Shown here in pieces: positions 11,289 to 21,709 of a DNA stretch of 64,000 nt. The translations under genes and the position numbers were made by a program. The notes beneath the pieces are model-generated. The model was not told the DNA's origin. It was given only the letters and a program-made list of their open reading frames with translations, and did no database searches. Source of the DNA: Pyropia haitanensis. Lineage: Eukaryota > Rhodophyta > Bangiophyceae > Bangiales > Bangiaceae. Within the stretch, counting starts at the first letter, position 1. Each line of letters opens with the position of its first letter. The stretch is from positions 4,799,756-4,863,755 of the forward strand of contig SDUX01000008.1 of assembly GCA_008729055.1 (NCBI GenBank), written 5' to 3'.

Positions 11289-13167
11289 AGGCAGGTACGC
11301 ACCACCCGCGAGAGGTGCGTGTGCCAGCTGGCACAGGCCGGTGGAGGTGGGTCGGGATGCGCGGGACCGCGATCGGTGGGCACCGCCGCCCGTTGCCGCG
11401 CGTGCCGCGCTCCGCCGCCCACAGACGCGCGCCGCGGCCAGATCCCGGTGGGCGCCAGCCGCCCCGCCGCGCGCGCCCCGCGGCGCGTGCCGCGTGGCGC
11501 CGACCGCCCGTCGCGCGGCTCGCGGCGGTTGGGGTCACCCCCGTTGGGCGCCCGCCGCCGCCGCCGCCGCCGCCGCGGCCGCGGCCGCGGCCGCCGCGGC
11601 GGCGGTGGTGCCGTCGGTCCCCCCCCCCCCCCCCCCCCGCCGCGCCTGCCACGCCTCGGGGCCGACGCGCGGCGCACCCGTGGCGGGAGGTCCCACCGAC
11701 CGGCAGCGGCTGCCAGCAGCGGCGGCGGCCAGGGAGCGGGGGGGGGGGGGAGGGTGCGAGGGGGGGGGGGGCGGTGCGGTGGGGCGGCGGAAGCGCGAGG
11801 CGTGGCGCGCCGGCCGCGCGCCTCGGCCCGCGGCGGCAGGCGCGGCCGCCCGTTGACGCGCCCGCGGCGGCCGTGGCGTCGGGTGGGGGGTGGCGCCCCC
11901 CCCCCCCCCCCCCTCCGCGCCCTCCACGGTCCCCCCCCCCCCGCCCCCCTTCCCCCCCTCCCACCCGCCCTCCGACAGCAGAGCGTGGCGGCGGGCAGCG
12001 TCGGCAGCGCGGCGCCGCGCGGCCACCGTGGCGGGCTTGCCCACAGCGGGTGGGGCGGCTGGCTCGTCGGGCGAGAGGAGTGGGTGTGGGGAGGGGGGGG
12101 GGGGGGGGTGGGGGGGGGGGTGGCGGTGGGAGTAGCAGAGCCACCGTGGCCAATGGGTGGGCGGGAGGGGGGAGGGGGGGGGGGGGGGGGGGGGGGGGGT
12201 ACCGTTGGGGGTGGGGAGGTCACGAGCGGCCACCGAGGGGGGAAGGGGGGTGGCCGGCGGTGGGCGCGCCCCGCGCGCCCGTCGGAGCGGGGAAAGCGCG
12301 CCGACGAGAGCGCCACGAGGGGCTAGAGGACGACCGCGGCGTCGCGAGCGCCGCGGTTGGCGACCACCGGCGGCCGGGTGCGGGTGGGACGCCGGCGGGG
12401 GGCAAGGGGGGGGGCACGGAGGGAGGGGGGGGGGGGGGGGGGGGGAACGGCCGGGACGCGAGCCATCCCCGCTGTGCCCGGCCGACTGGGTGAGGAGGGC
12501 GCGCAGCGGAGAGCGGCCGCACGGCCAAGCGGGCGGAGCCGGTGGTGGTGGTGGTGGTGGCGGCGGCGGCGGCGGCAGCGGCGGTGGGAAGGGCGGGAGG
12601 GGGAGGGAGAGGGGGGAGGGGGGAGCGGAGGGGGGGGGGGGGGGGGGTGGTGCGGCCGCCGCGGCCCGCCTCGTCCACTCCCCCCCCCCCGCCCGGCAGC
12701 CACCGCCGCCGCCGCGCGGGGCGGTGTGCCTCGCGCCACCGCGGGCCGGCCGGGGAGGCGCGGCGGGGAATCGCCGCCGCCGACGGGGCGGCGGCGGCGG
12801 CGGCGGCGGCGGCCGTTGCCGCCACACCGCCGCGCCGGCCGCGCCGGCGGCCACCAACGGCGGGGGACTGGGCGGCGGCGGCCGTTGCCGCCGCACCGCC
12901 GCGCCGGCCGCGCCGGCGGCCACCAACGGCGGGGGACTGGGCGGGGGGGGGGGGGGGGGCGGCCACCGCCGTTGGCACAGCCGTCTGTGGGGGGGGGGGG
13001 GGGGGGGGGGGGGGGGGAACCCAGTAGCGCCCCGCCCGCCACGCCGCCGCCGCCGCTGCTGCCGCCGCTGGCCATGCCGGCGGTGGCGGTGGCGGGCGCA
13101 GGCAGTGTCCTCTGCTGCTGGTGGGGGGTGGCGTCGTCAACCCCAGTAGCAGCACCGGCCGCGGGGG

Positions 13168-13201
<34 letters not shown>

Positions 13202-14454
13202 GGGCGGGGGGTTGCGGGGGGGGGGAACCCCCGCCGCCCGCCGCGTTGCGCCCGACCGCCCGGCCGGCCGCCACGGCGGCGACGGCAGCCACCGCCCCGC
13301 CCGCGGCGGCCGCCCATGGACGGCCGCCGCGGCGGCGGCCGCCGCAGCCGCGACCGCGGCGAGCCGGGCGGCCCCGCCGGCCGGCGGCGGCCGCCCGCGG
13401 GCGGTCGGCGGCGGCGGCGGCCGCCACCGCCGCGCGCCGCCGCGGCGGCACGCCCCGCCGCGGCCGCCGCCGCCGCCCGCCGCCGCCGCGGCGCGCGCGG
13501 CGGGCGGCCGCTGGCGGCGCCGCCGCGGCGGGCGCGCCCCTTTTTGTTGCCCGCGCCGCGGTCGTCGCCGCGCGTCGGCCGGCTCCCGTCGGCGCTGGTG
13601 TCCCGCGCGCCGCCGCTGCCGCCGCCGCCACCGCCGCCGCCGCCGCCACCGCCGCCACCGCCGCTGTCGCTGCTGACGCCGCTGGCGCTGGCGCTGGCGC
13701 TGGCGCGGTCCTTCCCCCCCCTACCCCCCCCCTCTGCCCGCCCCCCCCCCATCGCCGTCCGCGGGCGGACGGCTCCCCCCCCCCCCCCCCCCCTCTCCGC
13801 TCCCCTCCTTCCCCGCGTCGCACCGTCCCCGGTCGGCGGACGGCGGTCGGGACGACGGGCGTGGCCGTCGCTGCCGCCGTCGGTGGTGTCGCCGTCCATC
13901 CTCCCCTCCCCTCCCCCCCCCCCCCCCCCCCCCGCCCTCCTCCCCCTCCGTGGGCGGACGCGCGCGGGGCGGTCGCCTCCCCGCCCTTGGCCGCCACGCC
14001 CGGCCGCCGCCGTGCCGCGAGTGGCCGGCCGCGCTCGTGTTCTCCGTTCATCCCAACGGGGGCAGCTGTCCTCCCTCCACCCCTCCCCCCCCCCCCCCCC
14101 TCCCTACCCCCACCCCCCCCCCCCCCCCTCTGCTCTCCCGCTTGGGTGGTCTCTTGGTGGGTGGAGACACTCTGCCTCACCTCCACCGCGGCGGCGGCGG
14201 CGGAGAGAGAGCAAAGCCACCCCCCCCCACCCCCACCCCCCCCCCCCCCCACGCCACCCCCACTCTCCTCCTCCCCCTCGCCACACCCACCCACCCCCCC
14301 CCCCCCCCCCCCCCCAACCCCCCCCACTCACGCCCACGGCCGGCACGACCAATGGCGCCCCCTCCCGGGCGGCGGCGGGTGGCGAGTGGCGCCCCCCCCC
14401 CCCCCCCCCAACGCCAACCCCCCCCCCCCCCCGCCCCCCCCCCCCCCCCCGCCC
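11289..14454. other. Extreme G/C low-complexity tract
   Basis: Dominated by GGC/GCC triplets and uninterrupted G or C runs, for example about 29 G at 12989-13017 and 30 G at 13171-13200. A 69-base-type block, the TTGCCGCC..CCACCAACGGCGGGGGACTGGGC unit, occurs twice in tandem (about 12814-12945). Open frames in all six frames are composition artefacts. No gene is seen. Confidence 0.7.
12814..12945. repeat. Tandem duplication of a ~69-base GC-rich unit
   Basis: Two nearly identical consecutive copies, each running from GCCGTTGCCGCC through CGCCGGCCGCGCC to CAACGGCGGGGGACTGGGC. They lie within low-complexity DNA and have no coding significance that I can see. Confidence 0.65.
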
Positions 14455-14524
14455 ATGACAGGCCGGGCGGCCACCCTCCTGGCGGTGGTCGTCACCGCCC
14501 TGACCGCGGCGGCGGCGTGCCCTC

Positions 14525-14556
<32 letters not shown>

Positions 14557-16893
14557 GCCGGCCTCCGCGCCATCCACGGCGAGCGCCGCGCGTGGCACAC
14601 GCTGTCGGCCGACTGGGACGGCCCGCCCGTCGCTGAGACGGACGCGCACAACCCGTTCCTCCACTACCGCCTCGACTGTACGTGGCGGCACGCCAAGAGC
14701 GGCGCCACGCGGCGGGTGCCGGGCTTTTTCGCCGCCGACGGGGACGCGGCGACAACGTCCGCCGCGGCGGGGCGGGTGTGGCGGTGCCACTTTGCGCCGC
14801 CGCGGGCGGGGCGGTGGGAGGTGCGGGCGGCGTTTTGGGCGGGCCACCACGTTGCGGTGGTGGACGGGGAGCCGGTGGTTGGCCGCCACGGCGCCCGCCG
14901 GGGGTGGGCGGATGGGGCGGTGGGGGTGGTGGACGTGGCGCCAACGAATAAGAAGTGGCCCGACTTTCGCAACCGCGGCAAGCTCGTCTACTCGGCCAGC
15001 CGCTACCTGCGCGCGTCGGGGTCGGAGGAGGTGTTCCTGCGCGTGGGCACCAACAGCCCAGAGAACCTGCTCGGGTACAATGTGCGCTTGGTGGGGGGAG
15101 AGCCTGGGGGGGTGGGGTGGACGGGGAGGGAGATTGGGGGGGGGGAGGGGGAGGGGGAGGGGGAGGGGGAGGAGGAGGTGGGGGGTGGTGGGGGGGGGTG
15201 GGGCGGGGGGGGCGACAGAGTGCGAGGCTTGTGGCCGTGGCAGACGCGCTAGAGCGGCGCCGCGGCGCGCCGCGGTCTCACCGCTGGCGGCGGGTGGGGG
15301 GGGGGGGGATGCACGCGTTGGGACAGGCGCGGAGACGCAGTGCGAGGGGGGGGGGGGTGGGGGCTGCCGCCCGCGATGGGTGCCGCGGCGGGCACCCCGG
15401 GGGGCAGCCGCCACCCGCCCGCCGCCCAGCTGGCCGCACGGTCCACCTCTTAACTAACCGCCGCCCGCTGACGCTCTGGCGGTGCCCCCCCCCCCCCAAG
15501 CGCGGCCGCCTCTCCCCGCTTGGTGGCTGACGTCCCCCTTCCTCCTCGTGCCCCCCCCCCCTCCGCCCCCCCTTGCCCGCTGCCCCCTTGCACCCCCCCC
15601 CCGCCCCCACAGGAGTTTGACAACACCCCCACCGCGCTGCACCGCTTCGCGGCGCACCGCCGCGACTGGCGGCCGTGGATGCCCACGTGGGGCGCGCCGG
15701 ACCAACCGCGGGGCAAGTCCCTCATGGGCGCCATCCACTACCTCGCCACGATGCAGATGAACAGCGTGTACGTGCTGCTGCTGACGGTCGCGGGCGACAG
15801 CCGGGACGTGTGGCCGTTTACGTCGGCGGGCGAGCGGTACCGGATGGACGTGTCCAAGCTGGCCCAGTGGGAGGCGGTGTTTGAGTACATGAACTCGCAG
15901 GGCATCGCGCTGCACGCGCTCTTCTCCGAGACGGAAAACGAGAGCCTCTTTGAGCACGACGAGACGGGCGAGACGGGCGGCTTTGCGACGAGCCGCCGCC
16001 TCTACCACCGCGAGATGGTCGCCCGGTTTGGCCACCACCCGGGGCTGCTCTTCAACATTGGCGAGGAGACGGGCTGGGACGACCAGGGCGGCTGGGGCCC
16101 GCGGCGGGGGCTGTCGGACTGGCAGCGCAAGGCGTTCGCGGCGGACGTGGCGCGGCTGGACAGCTACAACACGCCCATGGTCGCCCACACCTACCCGAAT
16201 GACCACGACAAGGTGTACCAGCCGATGCTCGGCAACCGCCACTTTGATGGCGTCAGCCTGCAGCTCACGTCCGCGACCAACAGCCACGCGACGGCGGCCA
16301 ACTGGCTCGCCCAGTCGCGCGCGCGCGGCCGCGTCTGGTCCGTGTCGGTGGACGAGGTCGGCTCGGGCGGCGTGCTCGTCGACGCCGACGACTGGTCCCG
16401 GGACAAGGTGCGCAAGGAGCTGCTGTGGGGCACCCTCATGGCCGGCGGGAGCGGCGTGGAGATCTTCTCCGCCGCCCAGGACCAGACGCTCGAGGACTTT
16501 CGCTCGTACGACCGCATGTGGCAGCAGATGGCGCACGCGGTCGCCTTTTTCCACCGCCACCGGGTGCCGTTTTGGCGGATGGACTCGCGGGACGAGCTGT
16601 CGTCCAAGCCGCGGAGCAGCTGGGTGCTCGCCGCGTCGGCGGGCGACGCGGTGGTGGTGTTCCTCCAGTCCGCCGCGGCGGGCCAGTCGCTCGACCTGCG
16701 GTGGGTGCCGCGCAAGCGCGCCACGTACGTGGTGCGGTGGTTCAACCCGCGGGTGGGGGGGGAGCTGTGGACGGGCACCGTCGGGACGGTCAAGGGGGGG
16801 GCGTGGCGCTTCCTCGGCGCGCCCCCGTCGGAGCGGCGGCGCGACTGGGTCGCGCTCATCGCCCGCCGCGGGAGTGGCGTGGGGGGGGCGTGA
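14455..16893 (+). CDS. Secreted DUF5060/DUF4038-type putative glycoside hydrolase, two exons
   Basis: join(14455..15081, 15613..16893), 635 residues. It starts with a signal peptide (MTGRAATLLAVVVTALTAAA, then an Ala-rich tail). Exon 1 encodes an N-terminal beta-sandwich like DUF5060 (YRLDCTWRHAKSG ... RVPGFFAADGD ... GRWEVRAAFWAG ... YLRASGSEEVFLRVGTNSPE). The donor is GTGCGCTTGG and the acceptor CCCCACAG; the splice joins LLGYN to EFDNTP. Exon 2 encodes a barrel-like domain with the family blocks GKSLMGAIHYLATMQMNSVY, FSETENESLFEHDE and MVARFGHHPGLLFNIGEETG. The Glu in NIGEE is the likely acid/base, and the Glu in WSVSVDEVG the likely nucleophile. A C-terminal beta domain includes SWVLAASAGDAVVVFLQ and TYVVRWFNPRVGG. 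The substrate is unknown. Bacterial relatives come from polysaccharide-degrading marine taxa, so a role on cell-wall galactan or matrix sugar is plausible (inference). Intron: 531 bases. Confidence 0.82.
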
Positions 16894-17386
16894 GAGGAGG
16901 GGGGGGAGGGGGGGAGGGGAATGGGCCCGCCCCGCGGCCACCGGGGGGGCCCGCCTGATGGGGATGGAGGGGGGCGGGGGAGGGGGGGGGAAGGGACGGG
17001 TGGGGGGGGGGGGGGGGGTGGGGGATGCGGATCGTAGGGCGGGGGGGGGGCCACGCCGCGCGGCGCGGCGGCGGCGGCCGCCGCCGCGGCGGTGCGGTGC
17101 CGCCGTCGCCGCGCCCCCGCGCGGCGGCGCGGGCGGTGGCTCCCCCCCCCCGGCGTGCGCGCGCGCTCCCCCCCCCCCCCCGCGTCCTTTTGGGAGTGCC
17201 CAGCGGACCGCGCCGGCCGCCGCTGGCCGCGGGGGGGGGGGGGGGGTGCGCCACGATAGTCGAGGGCTGATAGCGTGCGGGCCGCGCCCGGCCGCCGCGC
17301 CGGGCCCGTTTTTTTGTTTGGCCCCGGCGTCCCCCGCCGCCGCCGCCGCCGCCCGCGGCACCGCCGCCGCCGCCGCCCGCGACGCG

Positions 17387-17417
<31 letters not shown>

Positions 17418-18252
17418 GCTGCCGACCGCGGCCGCGCGGCGGCAGCGGCGGCACGGTCGGCAGCCGTGGCGTGCTCCCCTCACCGGCGCGCCCATTTTTT
17501 TTTTTTCCCCCCCAGCGGCGGGCGTGCGGCCGACGCCCGTCCCCCCCAGCGGCAGACGACGCGCCCCAACCCCCGCAGCGTCTCCCGTACTGTCCGCGTG
17601 ACCGCCGCGCGCAGCCGACGCCGCCCACCCGCCGGCGGCGCGCCGTCCCCCACCCCCGCCGACGGTCCGCCGCCGCCGTGCCGCCGCCGCCGCCGCCACC
17701 GGCGCGTCCCCCCCCCCCCCCCAGGCCCTCCCTCCCCGCCTCCCCCCCCCCCCTGCACCAGCGCCAACCCGCGCCGCCACCACCGCACCGTCGCGGCGGG
17801 AGCGCGTCGGCGGCCGCCACCGACACCGCCTGTGAGGCGGGGCGCGGGCGGCGACCGCGGCGCGGCCGCCCCGCCGTTGGGCAGAGGCGGGAACGCGGCG
17901 GCGGCCGTCTGGGCCGGGCCGCCCCCCCCCCCCCCGCGTCGCCGCGGGCGCCGCCGCTGGCCCGTCGCGACCGCCGCGGCGCCGCCGTGACGGGCAGTGT
18001 CTGGCGCCGTGGTGGTCGCGCCAGCGTTTGGGGTGGGCGGGGGGGGACCGTGACCCCCACGACCCATCCCCGCCACGGGTGCGCGTCCCAAGCGCGCGCC
18101 ACCGCCGCCGCCGCCGCCGCCGCCGAACCCTCTTTGGTACGCGCCTCGTCCCGTTCCTCCCGCATTATCCCCCCCCCCCCCCCCCCCCACCGCCTTCCCA
18201 CCGCCCACCCCCGCCCCCCCCCACGCGCCGCCTTCTTCACGCCAAACCTTCT
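16894..18252. other. Convergent intergenic region, low complexity
   Basis: Between the convergent stop codons of the DUF5060 and MenG-like genes. It contains G-runs (16900-17030), GCC-triplet tracts (17330-17420, 18100-18125) and C-runs. A 928-codon antisense frame across here and the preceding gene is a GC artefact. No gene is seen. Confidence 0.65.
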
Positions 18253-19197
18253 TCACGCCGCCGCCGCCTTGGTCGCCACGTACAGGTCCGGCCCGAGCCC
18301 CCACGGCCCGAGCCGCTCGTGGCGGACGCCCTCAAAGCCCGCGGCGGTGAGGAGCGCGGCAAACGCGGGTGGCCCCGGGAAGGCCATCATACTCCGCGCC
18401 AGGTACGTATAGTCGGCGGCGCCGGCGGCCCAGCCGTCGGCCAGCCGGCGGCCCGCCGCGAGCCAGCCCCCACCGCCACCCCCACCCCCACCCCCGCCGC
18501 CGCCGCCGCCGCCACTGCCACGCGCGCGGAAGAGGCCCGCGACGCCGCCCACCGCCGGCACGACGGCGGCGACAAAGGCGCGGGCGGCGGCGCCGCCGAC
18601 GCCCGCGCCCGGCGGGGACACCTCGAGGACGCCGAGGGTGCCGCCGTCGGCGAGGACGCGCGCCAGCTCGGCGAGCCCGTCGGGCCGGGAGCGGAAGTTG
18701 CGAACGCCAAACGCGACGGTCGCGACGTGGAAGGTGCCGTCCGCGTGGGCAACCGCCTCGGCGGTGCCTCGCTCCCACGAGACGGCCGCGCCGCCGCCGC
18801 GAGTGGGGGTGGTGGGGGTGGTGGTGGCGGCGGCGGGGGCGGCGGCGGCGGCGGCGGCGGCACCGGCCTTGGCCCGCGCGTGCGACAGCATCTCGGCCGA
18901 CGGGTCGAGGCCGACCACCCGCCCGACGGCTGGGTGGGCGGCGAGCGCCAGCGCCACATCCCCGGTGCCCGTCGCCACGTCGAGCACCGCGAGGGGCGGG
19001 CGGCCACCCGCGGCGCCGTCGCCAGTGCCGCCGACGGGGGGGGAGGCGGGTACCACGGCCGCGACGAGGGCGTCCCGCCAGGAGCGGTCGAGGCCGAGGC
19101 TGATGACCCGGTTGGCGGCGTCATAGTGGGGCGCGACGGCGTCAAAAAAGGCGCCCGAGCCGGGCGCGGGCGCGCCGCCGCCGGCGGCGCGCGGCAT
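18253..19197 (-). CDS. menG: UbiE/MenG-family quinone C-methyltransferase
   Basis: 314 residues from the first in-frame ATG (MPRAAGGG). SAM-dependent methylation of a prenylated quinone ring: in the plastid MenG methylates demethylphylloquinone, in mitochondria COQ5 acts on the ubiquinone precursor. Family blocks are FFDAVAPHYDAANRVISLGL with SWRD (17-42), SAM motif I VLDVATGTGD (71-80), GLDPSAEMLSHARAK (96-110), VATVAFGVRNF, LAELARVLADGGTLGVLEVS and, near the end, YTYLARSMMAFPGPPAFAAL. The C-terminus GPDLYVATK resembles plant MENG, which favours the phylloquinone role. Two low-complexity insertions are present: an Ala/Thr/Pro stretch after motif I, and a poly-Gly run encoded near 18475-18525. 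The N-terminus is unsettled. Upstream in-frame sequence reads ILFFCIVAVAVAIRV without an ATG next to it, while a transit-like leader (MGPSSSFASSPWRW) exists in another frame. A 5' intron or homopolymer error is possible. Confidence 0.8.
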   Translation of the reverse strand: MPRAAGGGAPAPGSGAFFDAVAPHYDAANRVISLGLDRSWRDALVAAVVPASPPVGGTGDGAAGGRPPLAVLDVATGTGDVALALAAHPAVGRVVGLDPSAEMLSHARAKAGAAAAAAAAPAAATTTPTTPTRGGGAAVSWERGTAEAVAHADGTFHVATVAFGVRNFRSRPDGLAELARVLADGGTLGVLEVSPPGAGVGGAAARAFVAAVVPAVGGVAGLFRARGSGGGGGGGGGGGGGGGGWLAAGRRLADGWAAGAADYTYLARSMMAFPGPPAFAALLTAAGFEGVRHERLGPWGLGPDLYVATKAAAA

Positions 19198-20461
19198 CGA
19201 CTCGCGGGGGGCGACGCGGATGGCCACCGCCACGGCGACGATGCAAAAGAAGAGGATGGGCCCATGATGAACGTGGGGGGGGGGCGTAGGGGAGCGGGGG
19301 GGAGGGCGGAATTGGCCGCACCAAGGGGGCAGGCGGGGCGGGGAGCGCGCGGGCAGAGCGGTCGTACGGGAAGTGTGCGTGCGGGCGCCGTGCGCAGGTC
19401 GCCGAGCAACACAAATGGGAAGACGCGCGTGGCACGACGGCGGGAACGTGATCTCGTGTGGGCAATCGACACAGCGAGAGTTGATCCGCGCCTTCTCATG
19501 TACTTGAACAGACTTCTTGATCCTCCCCAAAGAGATAATTTGGCTGTTGCAGCCGCCACGCATTGGGACGACGAGCGATGCGCGGCAGCCCAGGACCGTG
19601 GCGAACTGTCCAATGGGCGCACCATACCGAGTGGACGACCCGCGGCGTTGCTACAGTGGAAGCGTCCGGCCGCACGCCACGCCGTTCTGTCGTCCTCTGC
19701 CGCAGCACGCTTCCACTTTTGGATGCCAGCAGACCGTCAGCGCGCTGTCCACAACGCCAGCGCCAGCACCGTGGCGGAAAACAGACGCGACCGGTTGACC
19801 GGTAGCTGACGCGGAAGTGGCGGGGTCTGCAAGAGTTCAAGCGACGCCACCGCCCTGTTGAGGCCCTCTCAACTCATGATGCGACGGCAACTAGAAGGAC
19901 AACGCACTGATGCATCGAAAACTCTTCTGAAACCCCTCGTATGTCTGTCAACTTTGGTGTAGTGACAGCCCTGGAGCGCCGCGTTCGGAGCAGTCCTCGT
20001 CAGACAGGCAGCGTCCCTGGCTGTGGGGCCGACTCATCGTCTATCGACCCGAGCGTGCGCGGGAGTGATCGCGCTCATCTGACGTCAACCGAAAGTGCTG
20101 CTATCCCGACTGGCGGGTGGATCAACGCCCACGCCTCGTCCCACGCACGGAAGAGCCCGAGGCTCGTGCGTGCGCGTCAGCTGCAGCTAGTCGACCGGCA
20201 GAGTTGCGGCGCGGTGCTTGTGCTGGTACCCCCTCCGCTCCACGCTAATAATGGGCGGGGTGGCTGGGTGGATCGGTGCCGCAGAGGTCCGCCGCGATGC
20301 TCCGCGACGGGGTCAAGCATCGCCCGACTCGTCCTACAATCCCCACATCCCGCTTTCAACGCAGTCGCAGCAGCAATGGCGGCGACTGCCACCGCAGCTG
20401 CCCGCCGCCGGCATACGCTGTGGCCTCCGTCGCGGCAGCCCGACGCAAAAACGGCGACGGC

Positions 20462-20496
<35 letters not shown>

Positions 20497-21156
20497 CGGC
20501 GGCGGCAGCGGCGGCGGCAACGGCGGAGGCGGTGGTGACGGCAGTAACGGTGGCCGCCGCGAAGGGCGCCCGTGGGCGGGTGTGCCAGTAGGTGGGTGCC
20601 CCCACCCGCTGTCCCCGGCCGGTTGTGGCTGCTCGCGTGGTGCGGCCGCCCGGCCCACCGTCTGCCGCCGCCGCGTGCACGCCCCGCTGTGGCCACCCCT
20701 CCCCCGCCCGCCAGCCCGCCTGCCCGACCCCCCGCCGCTCCTCCTCCGCCCGCGAGCCCGCCCGTCAGACTGCCCGCCCACCCACGCGGCCGGTGCAAAG
20801 GTGCACGCCGAGCGGCGATGCTTCTGCAGCCACCACCGCGAGTGGACGGCGTGGGCGGTCGGTGGACGGAGGAGATGGGGGCGAGAGGGGGGGCCGCCCA
20901 GCCGGCCGCGTTTTTGGGAGCGCCTTTTTTTCCGGGGTGGTGGCGGAGAGGGTCCCAGGAAGGGCAAAGAGAACAGACAAAAGTAGGCGGCCCGTAGCGG
21001 TGCCCCGTGCCTCGTCAAGGTTCTAGCCAGCCTGTGACAAGGGTCACGCCCCTCGCACTGTACGGGTCATCATGCTCCGTGGCGTGACCCTCGACGAGCT
21101 GCGTGACCACGCCGCCGCATCGCGTCCGCCGAGGCACGACCCCCCCCCCTCAATCC
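19198..21156. other. Intergenic region
   Basis: Divergent from the MenG-like gene. 19500-20200 is of moderate GC without protein-like frames. A GGC triplet run lies at about 20456-20530. Pro-rich GC sequence follows to about 20990. No gene is supportable. Confidence 0.55.
20456..20530. repeat. (GGC)n triplet repeat
   Basis: Nearly uninterrupted GGCGGC with a few GAC/CAA interruptions. Confidence 0.8.
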
Positions 21157-21706
21157 CTAACACTCTCTCGCCCCCCCCACGCTACAGGCCTCGTGGGCCA
21201 TCCACTCGGCGTACATCAAGCCTGGCGCAAAGCACGTCTCCCACACGAGCGCCCGCTCCGCCGCGTGCGCCGACCGGATGTGCGCCTGCAGCGCCGCGGG
21301 CGACGGGAGCGCCGCCGCGTCGGCACACGCCACACACAAAAAAACCAGCTTGGCCACCCCGCGCCGTCGCTTCCCATGCGCGAGCAGCACCAGCCAGCTC
21401 AAAAAAAAAGGCGCCGCACGCGGGGCAGCCCCAGATGGCGGCCGCCGCGGCGGGCGCCACCGCCGGCCGCGGCGACAGGGCGAGGACGTGCAGCCGCCGC
21501 TCCGGGCGGCGGCGGCCGCCCGCCACGCGGAAGCGGGTCTCGGTGGCGGGCGCGAGCGGCTCCACGTCCGCGGCGAGGCCGTCGATGAGGCCCCGTAGGT
21601 GCGGCCGCGAGCCGTCGACCGCGAGCGCCCGGTCGGGGCGGTCGGGCGGCCAGTTAAAGGGCGGCCAGTAGCCGTCGGGGCGCCCCGCCGCGGCGGCGGT
21701 GGCGGC
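21157..21706 (-). CDS. Possible coding region with zinc-ribbon/finger-like cysteines, broken at a T-run (unassigned)
   Basis: The minus frame below 21706 reads DGYWPPFNWPPDRPDRALAV, then TETRFRVAGG, RLHVLALSP and IWGCPACGAFF, a non-repetitive protein-like sequence. At a run of nine T (plus strand A9 near 21400-21408) the sensible frame switches to WLVLLAHGKRRRGVAKLVFL, CVACADAAALPSPAALQAHI and RSAHAAERALVWETC, then MYAEWMAHEAC. CPAC...CVAC with H...H suggests a zinc-binding domain. An in-frame TGA at 21707-21709 and the lack of a clear ATG indicate that an upstream exon or a wrong homopolymer length is missing. I do not recognise the family; it could be a decayed gene. Confidence 0.35.
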
Positions 21707-21709
21707 TCA

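Noticed and set aside
11079..14458. Many frames of 300-560 codons on both strands
   Set aside because: They overlap in up to six frames, are dominated by homopolymer-coded Gly/Pro/Arg, and show no conserved block.
15454..18240. 928-codon antisense open frame
   Set aside because: It lies opposite the DUF5060 gene and low-complexity DNA. Its Arg/Pro/Gly/Ala composition is the mirror image of GC-rich codons, and it has no domain.
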